DNA from: Chryseobacterium gotjawalense | Lineage (GTDB): Bacteria; Bacteroidota; Bacteroidia; Flavobacteriales; Weeksellaceae | Length of the DNA stretch: 64,000 nucleotides | Direction: 5' to 3' | Assembly (NCBI RefSeq): GCF_030012525.1 | Contig: NZ_CP124855.1 | Span: 744,001 to 808,000 of the forward strand | Shown: piece after piece, positions 1 through 8,359 of the stretch | Numbering within the stretch: position 1 is the first letter of the stretch | How the letters are laid out: every line of letters begins with the position of its first letter | Position numbers and translations under genes: made by a program | The notes under the pieces: model-generated | Seen by the model: the letters and a program-made list of their open reading frames with translations, nothing else | Told to the model about the DNA's origin: nothing | Database searches by the model: none

Positions 1-2306
1 GCATAATTCCAGAATTCGGGTTTGAATTTATGAGAAAGTCCTTCAATCGTGGTTTTATAACCACGGAGATTTTTGAACTGAAAATCATAGCGCGATTTTC
101 CGTTTTCGTCCTGGTTTTTAATAATCACTCCTTCATTCACCCACCGTGGAAGCATAATTCCTTCTTCATCGTCTGCCAAACCGGTGAAAATCTCATAAGG
201 TTTGCCTTCAATTAAACCAACAAAAGCAATCCATTTCTCTTTATTATTTTGAAAACGGACGACATCTGCCTGTAAAACATGCGGCCTTTTGGTAGGAAAA
301 ACAGAAGTGATCATTTCGGTTTTGTCCTCTTTTTTATCATCCGCCGAAATGAGAACACCGGAACGGGAACCGTCCCGATAGACTGTAACTCCTTTGCAGC
401 CTACTTCCCAAGCTTTGATATACAGTTGATTCACCAGTTCTTCGGTCGCATCATTCGGAATATTAATCGTTACCGAAATCGAATGATCTACCCATTTCTG
501 AATCGAGCCCTGCATTTCTACTTTGCTCAACCAATCCACATCATTCGAAGTAGCTTTGTAATAAGGCGATTTTTCAATGATTTTATTCAATTCATCTTGA
601 GAATAATTTCTTTCGGTGTCGATCCCCTGAACTTCCATCCATTCTTTGAACCGGTGGTGGAAAACCAAATATTCTTCCCACGAATCGCCGACTTCATCCA
701 CAAAATCTACGCGGATATCCTGATCATTTGGATTTACTTTTCTACGTCTTTTATACACTGGAAGAAAAACCGGTTCAATCCCCGAAGTGGTTTGTGACAT
801 CAGCGAAGTGCTTCCTGTGGGTGCAATTGTAAGCAAAGCAATATTTCTTCTGCCATATTTCACCAAATCTTCATATAATTTTGGATCAGCTTCTTTTAAC
901 CTTAAAATAAATGGATTTTTTTCTTCTCTTTTGGCATCATAAATTGCAAAAGCTCCTCTTTCTTTCGCCATTTCCACCGATGAACGGTAAGCAGCCGAAG
1001 CCAAAGTTTTGTGAACCAAAGTCGAAAATTCATTTCCTTCTTTGCTTCCATATTGAATATTTAAAGCAGCGAGCATATCGCCTTCTGCAGTAATCCCGAC
1101 TCCTGTTCTTCTTCCTTCCATGGTTTTCTGACGGATTTTTAACCAAAGATGTTTCTCGGTGAATTTAATTTCTTCACTCTCCGGATCGGCTTCAATTTTC
1201 GCCAAAATCGTATCGATTTTTTCAATTTCCAGATCGATAATATCATCCATCATTCTTTGCGCGTAACCAACATGCTCCTTAAATAAATCAAAATTAAATT
1301 TCGCGTTTTTCGTAAACGGATTTTCAACGTAAGAGAAAAGATTCACTGCCAACAGTCGGCAAGAATCATAAGGACACAAAGGAATCTCGCCACACGGATT
1401 CGTGGAAACGGTTTCGTAACCGAGGTCAGAATAACAATCCGGCAAAGATTCTTTAATAATCGTATCCCAAAAAAGGATTCCCGGTTCTGCCGATTTCCAG
1501 GCGTTATGAATAATTTTATCCCAAAGATCGGTCGCTTTAATTTCCTTTTGAAATTTAGGATTTGAACTGTGAATTGGATATTTTTGAATGTAATTTTCTT
1601 TATTAACAACTGCTTTCATAAAATCATCATCGATTCTCACCGAAATATTGGCACCCGTAATTTTTCCCTGCTCCAGTTTGGCATTCACGAAATCCTCAGA
1701 ATCCGGATGATTGATAGAAACCGAAAGCATCAATGCTCCTCTTCTGCCATCCTGGGCCACTTCCCGCGTAGAGTTAGAATATCTTTCCATAAATGGCACC
1801 AAACCTGTTGAAGTCAAAGCAGAATTTTTTACAGGAGAACCTTTCGGGCGAATATTTGATAAATCGTGACCAACTCCACCGCGGCGTTTCATCAATTGAA
1901 CCTGCTCTTCATCAATTTTCATAATGCTTCCGTAAGAATCACTTTGCGTTCCGCTGCCGATGACAAAACAATTTGAAAGCGACGCAATCTGAAAATTATT
2001 CCCAATTCCCGTCATCGGACTTCCCTGCGGAATAATATATTTGAATTTTTTAATGAGGTCAAAGACTTTTTCTTCAGAAAGTGGATTTGGATATTTCGCT
2101 TCGACTCTTGCTATTTCAGAGGCAATCCGATGATGCATATCATCTGGATTTTGTTCGTAAATATTACTGTCTGAATCTTTCAGCGCATATTTGCTTACCC
2201 AAACTTTAGCTGCCAGATCATCACCGTCAAAATATTTTAAAGAAGATTGATAGGCTTCATCGTAGGTATAAATTTTTGATTTTTTTGCTAAAACTGCTGC
2301 TTCCAT
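1..2306 (-). CDS. nrdJ: Adenosylcobalamin-dependent (class II) ribonucleotide reductase, 3' end outside window
   Basis: Reduces ribonucleotides to deoxyribonucleotides using adenosylcobalamin as radical source, in the cytoplasm. The frame is open from an ATG at 2306 to the window edge (768 codons visible), so the C-terminus is missing. Visible marks are the N-terminal stretch with SNCFVIGSG, the Arg/Gly-rich MKRRGGVGHDLSNIRPKG, the active-site Cys block NPCGEIPLCPYDSC (about residue 320), and the Pro-Thr-Gly loop IAPTGSTS typical of class II/I large subunits. The tail (KRPHVLQADVVRF onward) matches the extra domain of B12-type enzymes rather than class Ia NrdA. No small radical subunit gene lies next to it, which fits class II. 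It is transcribed leftward behind an unusually palindrome-rich 230-bp leader. The class assignment is from recalled family features; the symbol is the usual one for this class. Confidence 0.9.
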   Translation of the reverse strand, partial: MEAAVLAKKSKIYTYDEAYQSSLKYFDGDDLAAKVWVSKYALKDSDSNIYEQNPDDMHHRIASEIARVEAKYPNPLSEEKVFDLIKKFKYIIPQGSPMTGIGNNFQIASLSNCFVIGSGTQSDSYGSIMKIDEEQVQLMKRRGGVGHDLSNIRPKGSPVKNSALTSTGLVPFMERYSNSTREVAQDGRRGALMLSVSINHPDSEDFVNAKLEQGKITGANISVRIDDDFMKAVVNKENYIQKYPIHSSNPKFQKEIKATDLWDKIIHNAWKSAEPGILFWDTIIKESLPDCYSDLGYETVSTNPCGEIPLCPYDSCRLLAVNLFSYVENPFTKNAKFNFDLFKEHVGYAQRMMDDIIDLEIEKIDTILAKIEADPESEEIKFTEKHLWLKIRQKTMEGRRTGVGITAEGDMLAALNIQYGSKEGNEFSTLVHKTLASAAYRSSVEMAKERGAFAIYDAKREEKNPFILRLKEADPKLYEDLVKYGRRNIALLTIAPTGSTSLMSQTTSGIEPVFLPVYKRRRKVNPNDQDIRVDFVDEVGDSWEEYLVFHHRFKEWMEVQGIDTERNYSQDELNKIIEKSPYYKATSNDVDWLSKVEMQGSIQKWVDHSISVTINIPNDATEELVNQLYIKAWEVGCKGVTVYRDGSRSGVLISADDKKEDKTEMITSVFPTKRPHVLQADVVRFQNNKEKWIAFVGLIEGKPYEIFTGLADDEEGIMLPRWVNEGVIIKNQDENGKSRYDFQFKNLRGYKTTIEGLSHKFKPEFWNY

Positions 2307-2359
2307 AATTTTCGTTTTTAATGAAATAAATATACAACAGTATCTTTTAATAAAAAAAA

Positions 2360-2476
2360 GTTTACAAATAATTTAATTTAAAAATTTGATAATCAAAACA
2401 ATAAATATTTTAAAATGTTAAAAAGTTTACAAATTTTGATAATTCGCATATGATCTAAATCATATTTTTTGTAAAC
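2360..2476. promoter_or_regulatory. Palindrome cluster upstream of the ribonucleotide reductase gene
   Basis: The AT-rich gap before the reductase start holds several symmetric sites. GTTTACAAA occurs at 2360-2368 and 2425-2433, and its inverse TTTGTAAAC at 2468-2476. TTTGAT-a-ATCAAA is at 2385-2397. A perfect palindrome with arms ATATGAT/ATCATAT and a 4-nt spacer is at 2448-2465. The last has the general shape of an FNR/CRP half-site pair, but its half-sites are not the classical TTGAT. No cobalamin-riboswitch B12 box was seen. A regulatory role is inference. Confidence 0.4.
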
Positions 2477-2537
2477 TATTTAATTTTTTTATCAAGTTTG
2501 GCATAAATCAGAAAAAATTGTATTTTAAATAGGTCAC

Positions 2538-3032
2538 CTACTTAATCTTTAGAAAAAAACTTATTTCCGAATCTGAAACCCCAAGTAAAGTATTCGCTGA
2601 GTGCCATCTGTTTAATTCACGCAATTTTAAAACTCTAATAATTTCATTTTTTATATTTTCATTTTGAAAACCAGATATTTCGACTTTTCTGATATTGTTT
2701 TGTTTTCCAATAATAATTTTAATCTTAATATTGGACGGTTTTGTGAACTTCTTAATTTTCAAATTATCATAAAACTTTGTTCTAAACATATTATCTCCGC
2801 CACGATAAGCTGCAGGGAAAGTTTCATTGTCGTAATAACAGTTTAATTTGTTATCTCTGCAAGAATCTGAAAATTTTCGTACTCTCTCATTCTCTTTAAC
2901 AAATGATATTGAATCCGGTTTTGTAAATAAAACTTTGTTCTCTAGAATTGAGAGCTCCACATATTTTTCTTTATTTAAGAATGGTGAGCAAGAAAAAATA
3001 GTTATTAAAAAAAATACACTTAAATATTTCAT
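2538..3032 (-). CDS. Hypothetical lipoprotein
   Basis: I do not recognise a family. The 164-residue product starts with a short hydrophobic leader ending in a lipobox-like IFSCS (Cys about residue 15), so it should be exported and lipid-anchored. The rest is hydrophilic and mixed alpha/beta in character, with two Cys close together (SCRDNKLNCYYDNETF). The end of the chain has short alternating stretches such as IKIKIIIGKQNNIRKVEISG, reminiscent of TonB C-terminal-like or energy-transducer folds, but too weak to assign. The start codon overlaps the stop of the upstream glycosyltransferase by 4 nt (ATGA), so the two are almost certainly cotranscribed and translationally coupled. Confidence 0.7.
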   Translation of the reverse strand: MKYLSVFFLITIFSCSPFLNKEKYVELSILENKVLFTKPDSISFVKENERVRKFSDSCRDNKLNCYYDNETFPAAYRGGDNMFRTKFYDNLKIKKFTKPSNIKIKIIIGKQNNIRKVEISGFQNENIKNEIIRVLKLRELNRWHSANTLLGVSDSEISFFLKIK

Positions 3033-4105
3033 TTTAACCCTTTTAAAATTTCTGTATATGTATCTAATATAATTTCTTTCGAAAATCTTGAATCGATTGA
3101 ATTTTTAATGGCAACTTTATGGTGACTTTCTTTTAAAATATTGAGGATTTTCTCAGCAAACTTCTGATGATTCTCAATATTGGAAATTTCGCCATTAATT
3201 TTGGGCTGAATGATTTCGGTAATTCCACCCGGACAATTATTCGCCAGGGAATAAGTTCCGCATGCTCCGGCTTCTAACAGAACATTTGGAAAACCTTCGT
3301 AACGGGAGGAAAGAATGAATAAATGTGCAAATTTTAAAAATTGATACGGATTTTTTTGCTGCCCGTGAAAAATTACATTTTCCAGATCTAAATCCTTTTT
3401 CATTTGATGCAACAATTCCTGATCCCGTCCATCTCCTAAAATATGAAGCAGCAATTTTTCGTTCTTTAGATGAAAGAATACTTTCAGCAAATTATCAAAA
3501 CCCTTTCTGGGAGACAGATTTCCGATAGCTACAATATTTTTAAAATCTGAAGTATAGGATTCGGGTTTCTCAATACCTTGCAACTTTTCATTAATAAAAT
3601 CAAAATCGACCGGATTGTTTATTTTAATCAATTTCTCTTTTTTGATTTTAAAATTTTCTAGCAGATCATTTAGCATATCGTCGCTCTGACAAATAATTTT
3701 GTCATAATTATTGTAAAATTTATAGAAAAATCGGATTTCTTTTCTGATGACGTGTTGCGAAACGACATTGGTTTCTCTGGCAATGAATTTTGTTTTCGGA
3801 AAAAATTTAATAAAAAGAGCTAAATACGCATTCACTTCACCAAAACCGCTGAACACAATATCGGGCTTTCTATTGCGTATTTCCTTTAAAATCGGTTTTA
3901 GAGAATGACGGATTCTGGGCGTTTTGATATCGATAATCTCCACATCGTCTTTTAAAAATTCGAGATAACCACCTTCTTTTCTTAACAGAAGAATTTTCGG
4001 TTCAAATGTAGAGCGTGGCAGATGATTCGCTATCGTAGTGACAATCCGTTCGGCACCGCCCGTTTCGAGATCAGGAAGAATAAATAGAATAGAGATTTTC
4101 TTCAT
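3029..4105 (-). CDS. Glycosyltransferase family 4 (GT-B fold)
   Basis: Predicted to transfer a sugar from a nucleotide-sugar donor to a surface glycan or lipid-linked acceptor at the inner face of the membrane. The 358 residues show the GT4 layout: an N-terminal Rossmann half beginning ILFILPDLETGGAERIV, with the Gly-Gly-Ala-Glu acceptor-side motif; a linker with NPVDFDFI; and a C-terminal donor half with GNLSPRKGFDNLL, ILGDG and the E-x7-E region SSRYEGFPNVLLEAGACG. It has no signal peptide. It is followed by a 4-nt-overlapping lipoprotein gene, and no other glycan genes are adjacent, so the acceptor cannot be guessed. Confidence 0.85.
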   Translation of the reverse strand: MKKISILFILPDLETGGAERIVTTIANHLPRSTFEPKILLLRKEGGYLEFLKDDVEIIDIKTPRIRHSLKPILKEIRNRKPDIVFSGFGEVNAYLALFIKFFPKTKFIARETNVVSQHVIRKEIRFFYKFYNNYDKIICQSDDMLNDLLENFKIKKEKLIKINNPVDFDFINEKLQGIEKPESYTSDFKNIVAIGNLSPRKGFDNLLKVFFHLKNEKLLLHILGDGRDQELLHQMKKDLDLENVIFHGQQKNPYQFLKFAHLFILSSRYEGFPNVLLEAGACGTYSLANNCPGGITEIIQPKINGEISNIENHQKFAEKILNILKESHHKVAIKNSIDSRFSKEIILDTYTEILKGLK

Positions 4106-4162
4106 ACTTTGTTTTTCAGAACGCTGACCAGGTTTAAAACTTTGACTTGGTTAATTGCTAAT

Positions 4163-4486
4163 TTACAACAATTCCGGAAAATCCTGCGAATGGTTGTTCA
4201 ATATATGGTTGATGATGAACCGGTTGTCTTTTTCATCAAAGAAAATATACCAGAAAGTTTTATTGTTGGCTTTATATCTGAGATATTTCCTGCCAAATTT
4301 TCGGAAAGGTTCGGGAGAATTTTTAGTTATAGGTTTATCAATATTCTGATCAATAAAATCAACAATCTTCATTGTATATTCTACTGCAGAGTTTCTAAAA
4401 CCAAAATATTTAAGATCATAGAGCAAATCGACCAATTCGCTTAATGTTTCTTCTGCAGAATCAGAATAAATAATTATTTCTCCCAA
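4163..4486 (-). CDS. RelE/ParE-superfamily toxin of a type II toxin-antitoxin pair
   Basis: Small basic protein (107 residues) with the RelE/ParE core: an N-terminal helical hairpin (SAEETLSELVDLLYDLKYFG) and a C-terminal beta-sheet with the aromatic/basic pattern RYKANNKTFWYIFF and the ending INHILNNHSQDF. Members of this fold cleave mRNA at the ribosome or inhibit gyrase; which applies here is unknown. The frame has no ATG near its start. The best start is a TTG at 4486 inside the last codons of the antitoxin, giving a 13-nt overlap. It is third in a recQ-antitoxin-toxin transcription unit. Confidence 0.8.
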   Translation of the reverse strand: MGEIIIYSDSAEETLSELVDLLYDLKYFGFRNSAVEYTMKIVDFIDQNIDKPITKNSPEPFRKFGRKYLRYKANNKTFWYIFFDEKDNRFIINHILNNHSQDFPELL

Positions 4487-4725
4487 GGTAAAGAATCGAT
4501 ATGTTGAATAATTCTTCTTCGAAATTCTTTAGAAGTCATCCCTCTCGCAAACCGTTCATCAAAATCATCTTTCACAGCGTACTCTGCTTGCTCATCAGAA
4601 ACGGTTATAGCAGTTTCATCAGCGTTTTTCAACTCCAATAATGATTGGATGGTTTCCAAATCATCAAGGTTTTTAATCCACTCGATTAATTCTTTTTTTA
4701 TTTCAATAATTGGATTTTCCATCAC
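4474..4725 (-). CDS. Antitoxin partner of the RelE/ParE-like toxin
   Basis: Acidic 83-residue protein directly preceding and overlapping the toxin by 13 nt, the usual order for type II modules. The N-terminal half (EIKKELIEWIKNLDDLETIQSL, about residues 8-29, written here in part) is helical and resembles the small antitoxin domains found in Bacteroidota that mark residues in operons with RelE-like toxins. The C-terminal part (RFARGMTSKEFRRRI) would be the toxin-binding tail. The start at 4725 lies only 7 bp after the recQ stop, so it is probably cotranscribed with recQ and may lack its own strong promoter. The assignment rests on context and shape. Confidence 0.7.
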   Translation of the reverse strand: MMENPIIEIKKELIEWIKNLDDLETIQSLLELKNADETAITVSDEQAEYAVKDDFDERFARGMTSKEFRRRIIQHIDSLPWEK

Positions 4726-4732
4726 TCAAATT

Positions 4733-6937
4733 TTAGTTCGCTACATCAGAAATAAATTTAATCCGTAACATTCTCACTTCTTCATCACTCAACTCATCAC
4801 CAAATTCCGCCAAAAGGACTTTCATACTGTCGCTTTCGCTGTCACCCATAAATTCCATAAATTCCTCTACGACATCTTCATCAAAATTTTCATCGATATA
4901 ATAATCAATATTTAATTTTGTGCCTTGATAAACGATCCGTTCCATTTCTTTCAACAGTTCATCCATTGAAATATTTTTCGCTTTGGCGATGTCTTCCAAA
5001 TCGATTTTTTTATCGGTACTCTGAATAATAAAAACTTTGTGACTGGATTTATTGGCCACCGTTTTCATGACCATATCCTGAGTTCTTTCTATTCCGTTTT
5101 CTTCAACATACTTTTTTATAAAGTCTGCAAATTCTTTTCCGTACTTTTTAGCTTTCCCTTCACCAACTCCATACACCTTTCCGATTTCCTCAATATTAAT
5201 AGGATACTGCACCGTCATATCTTCTAAACTCGGATCCATAAAAACCGTGTAAGGCGGAATACCATATTTCTTGGCCACCGATTTCCGCAGATCTTTTAAC
5301 TGACCAAAAAGAACCTGATCCAGACTGCCGCCAGCTTGGGTTTGAACTTTATCGGAATCTGCCTTGGTCTGTTCCAAATTATATTCGCGATCTTCAGCGA
5401 TAAAAAATTCGGTATCCGATTTTGAAGAAAGTGTTTTGTTTCCTTTTTCAGTTAATTTTAAAACACCGTAAGTCTCGATATCTTTTTGCAGGAAGTTTTG
5501 GACGGTCGCTTGCCTTATAATCGATTTCCAGAAATTTTCCGTTTCTTTTTTGCCGACACCAAAACGCTTATTGGTTTCTAATTTATAAGATTTGGTCACA
5601 GGATTTTCTTTACCAACAATAACGGAAATAAGATCTTTTGTCTTGAATTTCTCTTCCAGTTCTTTTACTAAATTAAGAACCAGTTTCAATTCTTTTGAAG
5701 CATCTTTTAATGTTGGAGGATTCACAGAATTGTCGCACATTAATGCACCATCGCCATTAATGGGATCAAACTGTTCACCAAAATAACAGAGGATATATTG
5801 CCTTCTGCTCATTGAAGTTTCTACGTAACCCACTACTTCATTTAAAAGTTGCAAGCCAATTTCGCGTTCTGAAACCGGTTTCTGAGCCAGAAATTTTTCT
5901 AATTTTTCGATGTCTTTCGGATCATAAAATGCAAGACAATGTCCTTCTCCTCCATCACGTCCTGCCCGACCGGTTTCCTGATAATAACTTTCGAGCGATT
6001 TCGGGATGTCATAATGAATCACAAAACGCACATCCGGTTTGTCTATTCCCATTCCAAATGCGATGGTTGCTACAATAATATCACAGTCTTCCATCAGAAA
6101 TTTATCCTGGTTCATCACTCTGGTTTTCTGATCCAGACCTGCATGATACGGCAATGCATTAATCCCGTTGACTTGAAGAACCTGTGCAAATTCTTCTACT
6201 TTTCTACGGCTTAAACAATAAACAATGCCCGATTTACCTTTATGAGAATTAATGAATTTTACGATTTCCCGATCGATATTCACTTTCGGTCTTACTTCAT
6301 AAAAAAGATTCGGTCTGTTGAAACTCTCTTTGAAAACCAACGCATTGCTCATTCCTAAAGTTTTCTGAATATCATCCTGTACTTTCGGGGTTGCCGTCGC
6401 GGTTAAAGCAATAACCGGCACATCTGCAATTTTATCAATAATGCTTTTCAGGTTTCTATATTCCGGCCGGAAATCATGTCCCCATTCTGAAATACAGTGA
6501 GCTTCATCAATTGCGACAAATGATATTTTAACATCCCGCAGAAATTCCTGATATTCTTCTTTAATTAAAGATTCCGGAGCAACATATAATAATTTGGTAA
6601 CGCCCGATTTGATATCATCGAAAACCTGTTTGGTCTGGGTTTTATTGAGTGAGGAATTGAGGACGTGTGCTATTCCTTCCACAGAAGAAAGTCCGTTAAT
6701 CGCATCTACTTGATTTTTCATCAAAGCTATTAATGGTGAAACAACAATCGCAGTTCCGTCCGAAATCAATGCTGGTAGTTGATAGCAGAGTGATTTTCCT
6801 CCGCCGGTAGGCATTAAAACAAAAACATCATCTCCCTTCATCAGGGTTTTTATAATTTCTTCTTGTTGACCTTTAAATTTTGAGAAACCGAAATATTTCT
6901 TTAATTCCTTAGATAATTCGGTGGTTTGTGTATTCAT
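4733..6937 (-). CDS. recQ: RecQ family ATP-dependent 3'-5' DNA helicase
   Basis: Unwinds DNA with 3'-5' polarity in RecF-pathway recombination and fork repair. The 734 residues show Walker A MPTGGGKS (about 42-49), the DEAH box IDEAHCISEWGHDFR (about 143-157), motif III ALTATATP, motif VI QETGRAGRDG, an RQC winged-helix stretch, an HRDC-like segment (IGKVYGVGEGKAKKYG) and a C-terminal helical extension. The RecQ zinc subdomain is eroded: by alignment from memory to E. coli RecQ, three of the four Cys ligands are Ser/Ala (S377, A398, S404) and only C401 remains. The toxin-antitoxin pair follows 7 bp downstream on the same strand. A candidate minus-strand -7 box lies at 7059-7066. Confidence 0.95.
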   Translation of the reverse strand: MNTQTTELSKELKKYFGFSKFKGQQEEIIKTLMKGDDVFVLMPTGGGKSLCYQLPALISDGTAIVVSPLIALMKNQVDAINGLSSVEGIAHVLNSSLNKTQTKQVFDDIKSGVTKLLYVAPESLIKEEYQEFLRDVKISFVAIDEAHCISEWGHDFRPEYRNLKSIIDKIADVPVIALTATATPKVQDDIQKTLGMSNALVFKESFNRPNLFYEVRPKVNIDREIVKFINSHKGKSGIVYCLSRRKVEEFAQVLQVNGINALPYHAGLDQKTRVMNQDKFLMEDCDIIVATIAFGMGIDKPDVRFVIHYDIPKSLESYYQETGRAGRDGGEGHCLAFYDPKDIEKLEKFLAQKPVSEREIGLQLLNEVVGYVETSMSRRQYILCYFGEQFDPINGDGALMCDNSVNPPTLKDASKELKLVLNLVKELEEKFKTKDLISVIVGKENPVTKSYKLETNKRFGVGKKETENFWKSIIRQATVQNFLQKDIETYGVLKLTEKGNKTLSSKSDTEFFIAEDREYNLEQTKADSDKVQTQAGGSLDQVLFGQLKDLRKSVAKKYGIPPYTVFMDPSLEDMTVQYPINIEEIGKVYGVGEGKAKKYGKEFADFIKKYVEENGIERTQDMVMKTVANKSSHKVFIIQSTDKKIDLEDIAKAKNISMDELLKEMERIVYQGTKLNIDYYIDENFDEDVVEEFMEFMGDSESDSMKVLLAEFGDELSDEEVRMLRIKFISDVAN

Positions 6938-7058
6938 CTTTTAAATTGACATTTTTTTGAGCAGCGTTTGTTTGTAGAATATCTTCATCTTCACTCTGCC
7001 TGAAAATTTGGATTTTAGGTTATGTTCTAATATTTCTTTCCTAAATTTGCATATTAAT

Positions 7059-7066
7059 CAAAGTTA
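7059..7066 (-). promoter_or_regulatory. Candidate recQ -7 promoter box
   Basis: On the minus strand this reads TAACTTTG, a full match to the Bacteroidota TAnnTTTG element. It is about 120 nt before the recQ start, in the divergent gap shared with kdsD. A perfect plus-strand box, TAAATTTG, sits beside it at 7042-7049. AT-richness makes chance matches possible. Confidence 0.35.
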
Positions 7067-7104
7067 ATTAATTATTACCACATTAAAAAAAAATGATATT
7101 TATT

Positions 7105-7133
7105 TTTGGATAAATTACCATTTAATATTTTTG
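7105..7133 (+). promoter_or_regulatory. Candidate kdsD promoter
   Basis: TTTG at 7105-7108 is followed after 17 bp by TATTTTTG at 7126-7133. This matches the Bacteroidota TTTG-N17..19-TAnnTTTG pattern, about 95 nt upstream of the kdsD start. The region is very AT-rich and other partial boxes exist. Confidence 0.4.
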
Positions 7134-7228
7134 TATTTTATAGAAATCTCACCACTTTATTATTGAATTCTACCCGATAATTTTGATGATAGTGGCGATA
7201 ATCTTTAAATAAATGATGCACCCATTTT

Positions 7229-8188
7229 ATGAATAACCAAGAAATACTTCAGCTCGCAAAAAATGCCCTGTCGATTGAAATTGCTGAGCTTGAACTTCTT
7301 AAAAACCGCCTGGACGGGCAGTTTATAAAAGCCGTAGAAATTATTAATTCTGCAAAAGGCAAACTTATTATCGTAGGAATCGGAAAATCTGCACATGTAG
7401 GAAATAAGATGGTTGCTACCCTGAATTCCACCGGAACGCCATCACAATTTTTACATGCTTCGGAAGCAATCCATGGTGACTTGGGGGTGATTCAAAAAAC
7501 GGATGTCGTTTTATGTATTTCAAATTCGGGAAACTCTCCTGAAATCGTAAAACTCGCGCCTTTTCTAAAGCAATATTCTTCAAGTCTTATCGGAATGACA
7601 GGGAATTTAAAAAGCAAACTCGCTGAATTTTCTGATGTTGTTCTCAACACATTCGTTGAAAAAGAAGCCTGCCCTATTAAACTGGCACCCACAAGTTCTA
7701 CAACAGTTCAAATGGCTTTGGGAGACGCTTTAGCAGTTTGTTTAATGGAGCTCAATGGTTTTAAAGAATCTGATTTTGCTAAATTCCATCCGGGTGGAAG
7801 TTTAGGAAAAAACCTTACGGCCAAAGTAGAACAGTTTCTGTCTGCACAAAAACCGCACGTTTCGGAAAATGCTAATTTACGGGACATCATCATTTCCGTG
7901 AGCAGTTCGAAACACGGGATTACCGTGGTAACCAACGGGGATGATATCACTGGAGTTATTACCGATGGTGATTTGCGCAGAATGCTCATGAGCGAGCAGG
8001 ATTTATCGAAGTTCACCGCTAAGGAAATCATGAGTAAAAACCCGAAAAGCATCGACAAAAATGCTTTGGCAAAAGAAGCCATGCAAATTTTAAAAGACAA
8101 AAACATCGGCCAGTTGATTGTGACCGAAAACGGAAAATATTTTGGAATTATCGACATCCACAAATTACTGGATGAAGGAATTAACTAA
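7229..8188 (+). CDS. kdsD: Arabinose-5-phosphate isomerase, KpsF/GutQ family
   Basis: Interconverts D-ribulose 5-phosphate and D-arabinose 5-phosphate, the first step towards Kdo for lipopolysaccharide, in the cytoplasm. The 319-residue length fits the family. The N-terminal SIS domain (about 35-170) contains VGIGKSAHVGNKMVATL, LHASEAIHGDLG and CISNSGNSPEI. A conserved HPGGSLG follows, and two CBS domains fill the C-terminal third (ITGVITDGDLRRML and FGIIDIHKLLDEG). No other Kdo genes are near. It is divergent from recQ and lies upstream of tatC, 170 bp apart and probably separately transcribed. Confidence 0.93.
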   Translation: MNNQEILQLAKNALSIEIAELELLKNRLDGQFIKAVEIINSAKGKLIIVGIGKSAHVGNKMVATLNSTGTPSQFLHASEAIHGDLGVIQKTDVVLCISNSGNSPEIVKLAPFLKQYSSSLIGMTGNLKSKLAEFSDVVLNTFVEKEACPIKLAPTSSTTVQMALGDALAVCLMELNGFKESDFAKFHPGGSLGKNLTAKVEQFLSAQKPHVSENANLRDIIISVSSSKHGITVVTNGDDITGVITDGDLRRMLMSEQDLSKFTAKEIMSKNPKSIDKNALAKEAMQILKDKNIGQLIVTENGKYFGIIDIHKLLDEGIN

Positions 8189-8359
8189 AATCAATATTTC
8201 AACTCAGTACAGCGCCTGCAAGTCGGCCGTGCATATTTGACTTTTTATAAAGTCAGTTGAATTAAACGTTATTCGCTAATAATTAATTAATTTCGCACCT
8301 TCAAAAGAATTAGTTGTTATAAAATACAATTATTATAAAACCTTAAAACAAAAATTTTC

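Noticed and set aside
2307-2537. Cobalamin riboswitch before the ribonucleotide reductase gene
   Set aside because: No B12 box or supporting stems were visible; the palindromes there are short protein-site-like elements.
8189-8359. Hairpin TGACTTT/AAAGTCA in the gap between kdsD and tatC
   Set aside because: The stem lacks a T-run, so it is not a convincing terminator, and no other function could be supported.
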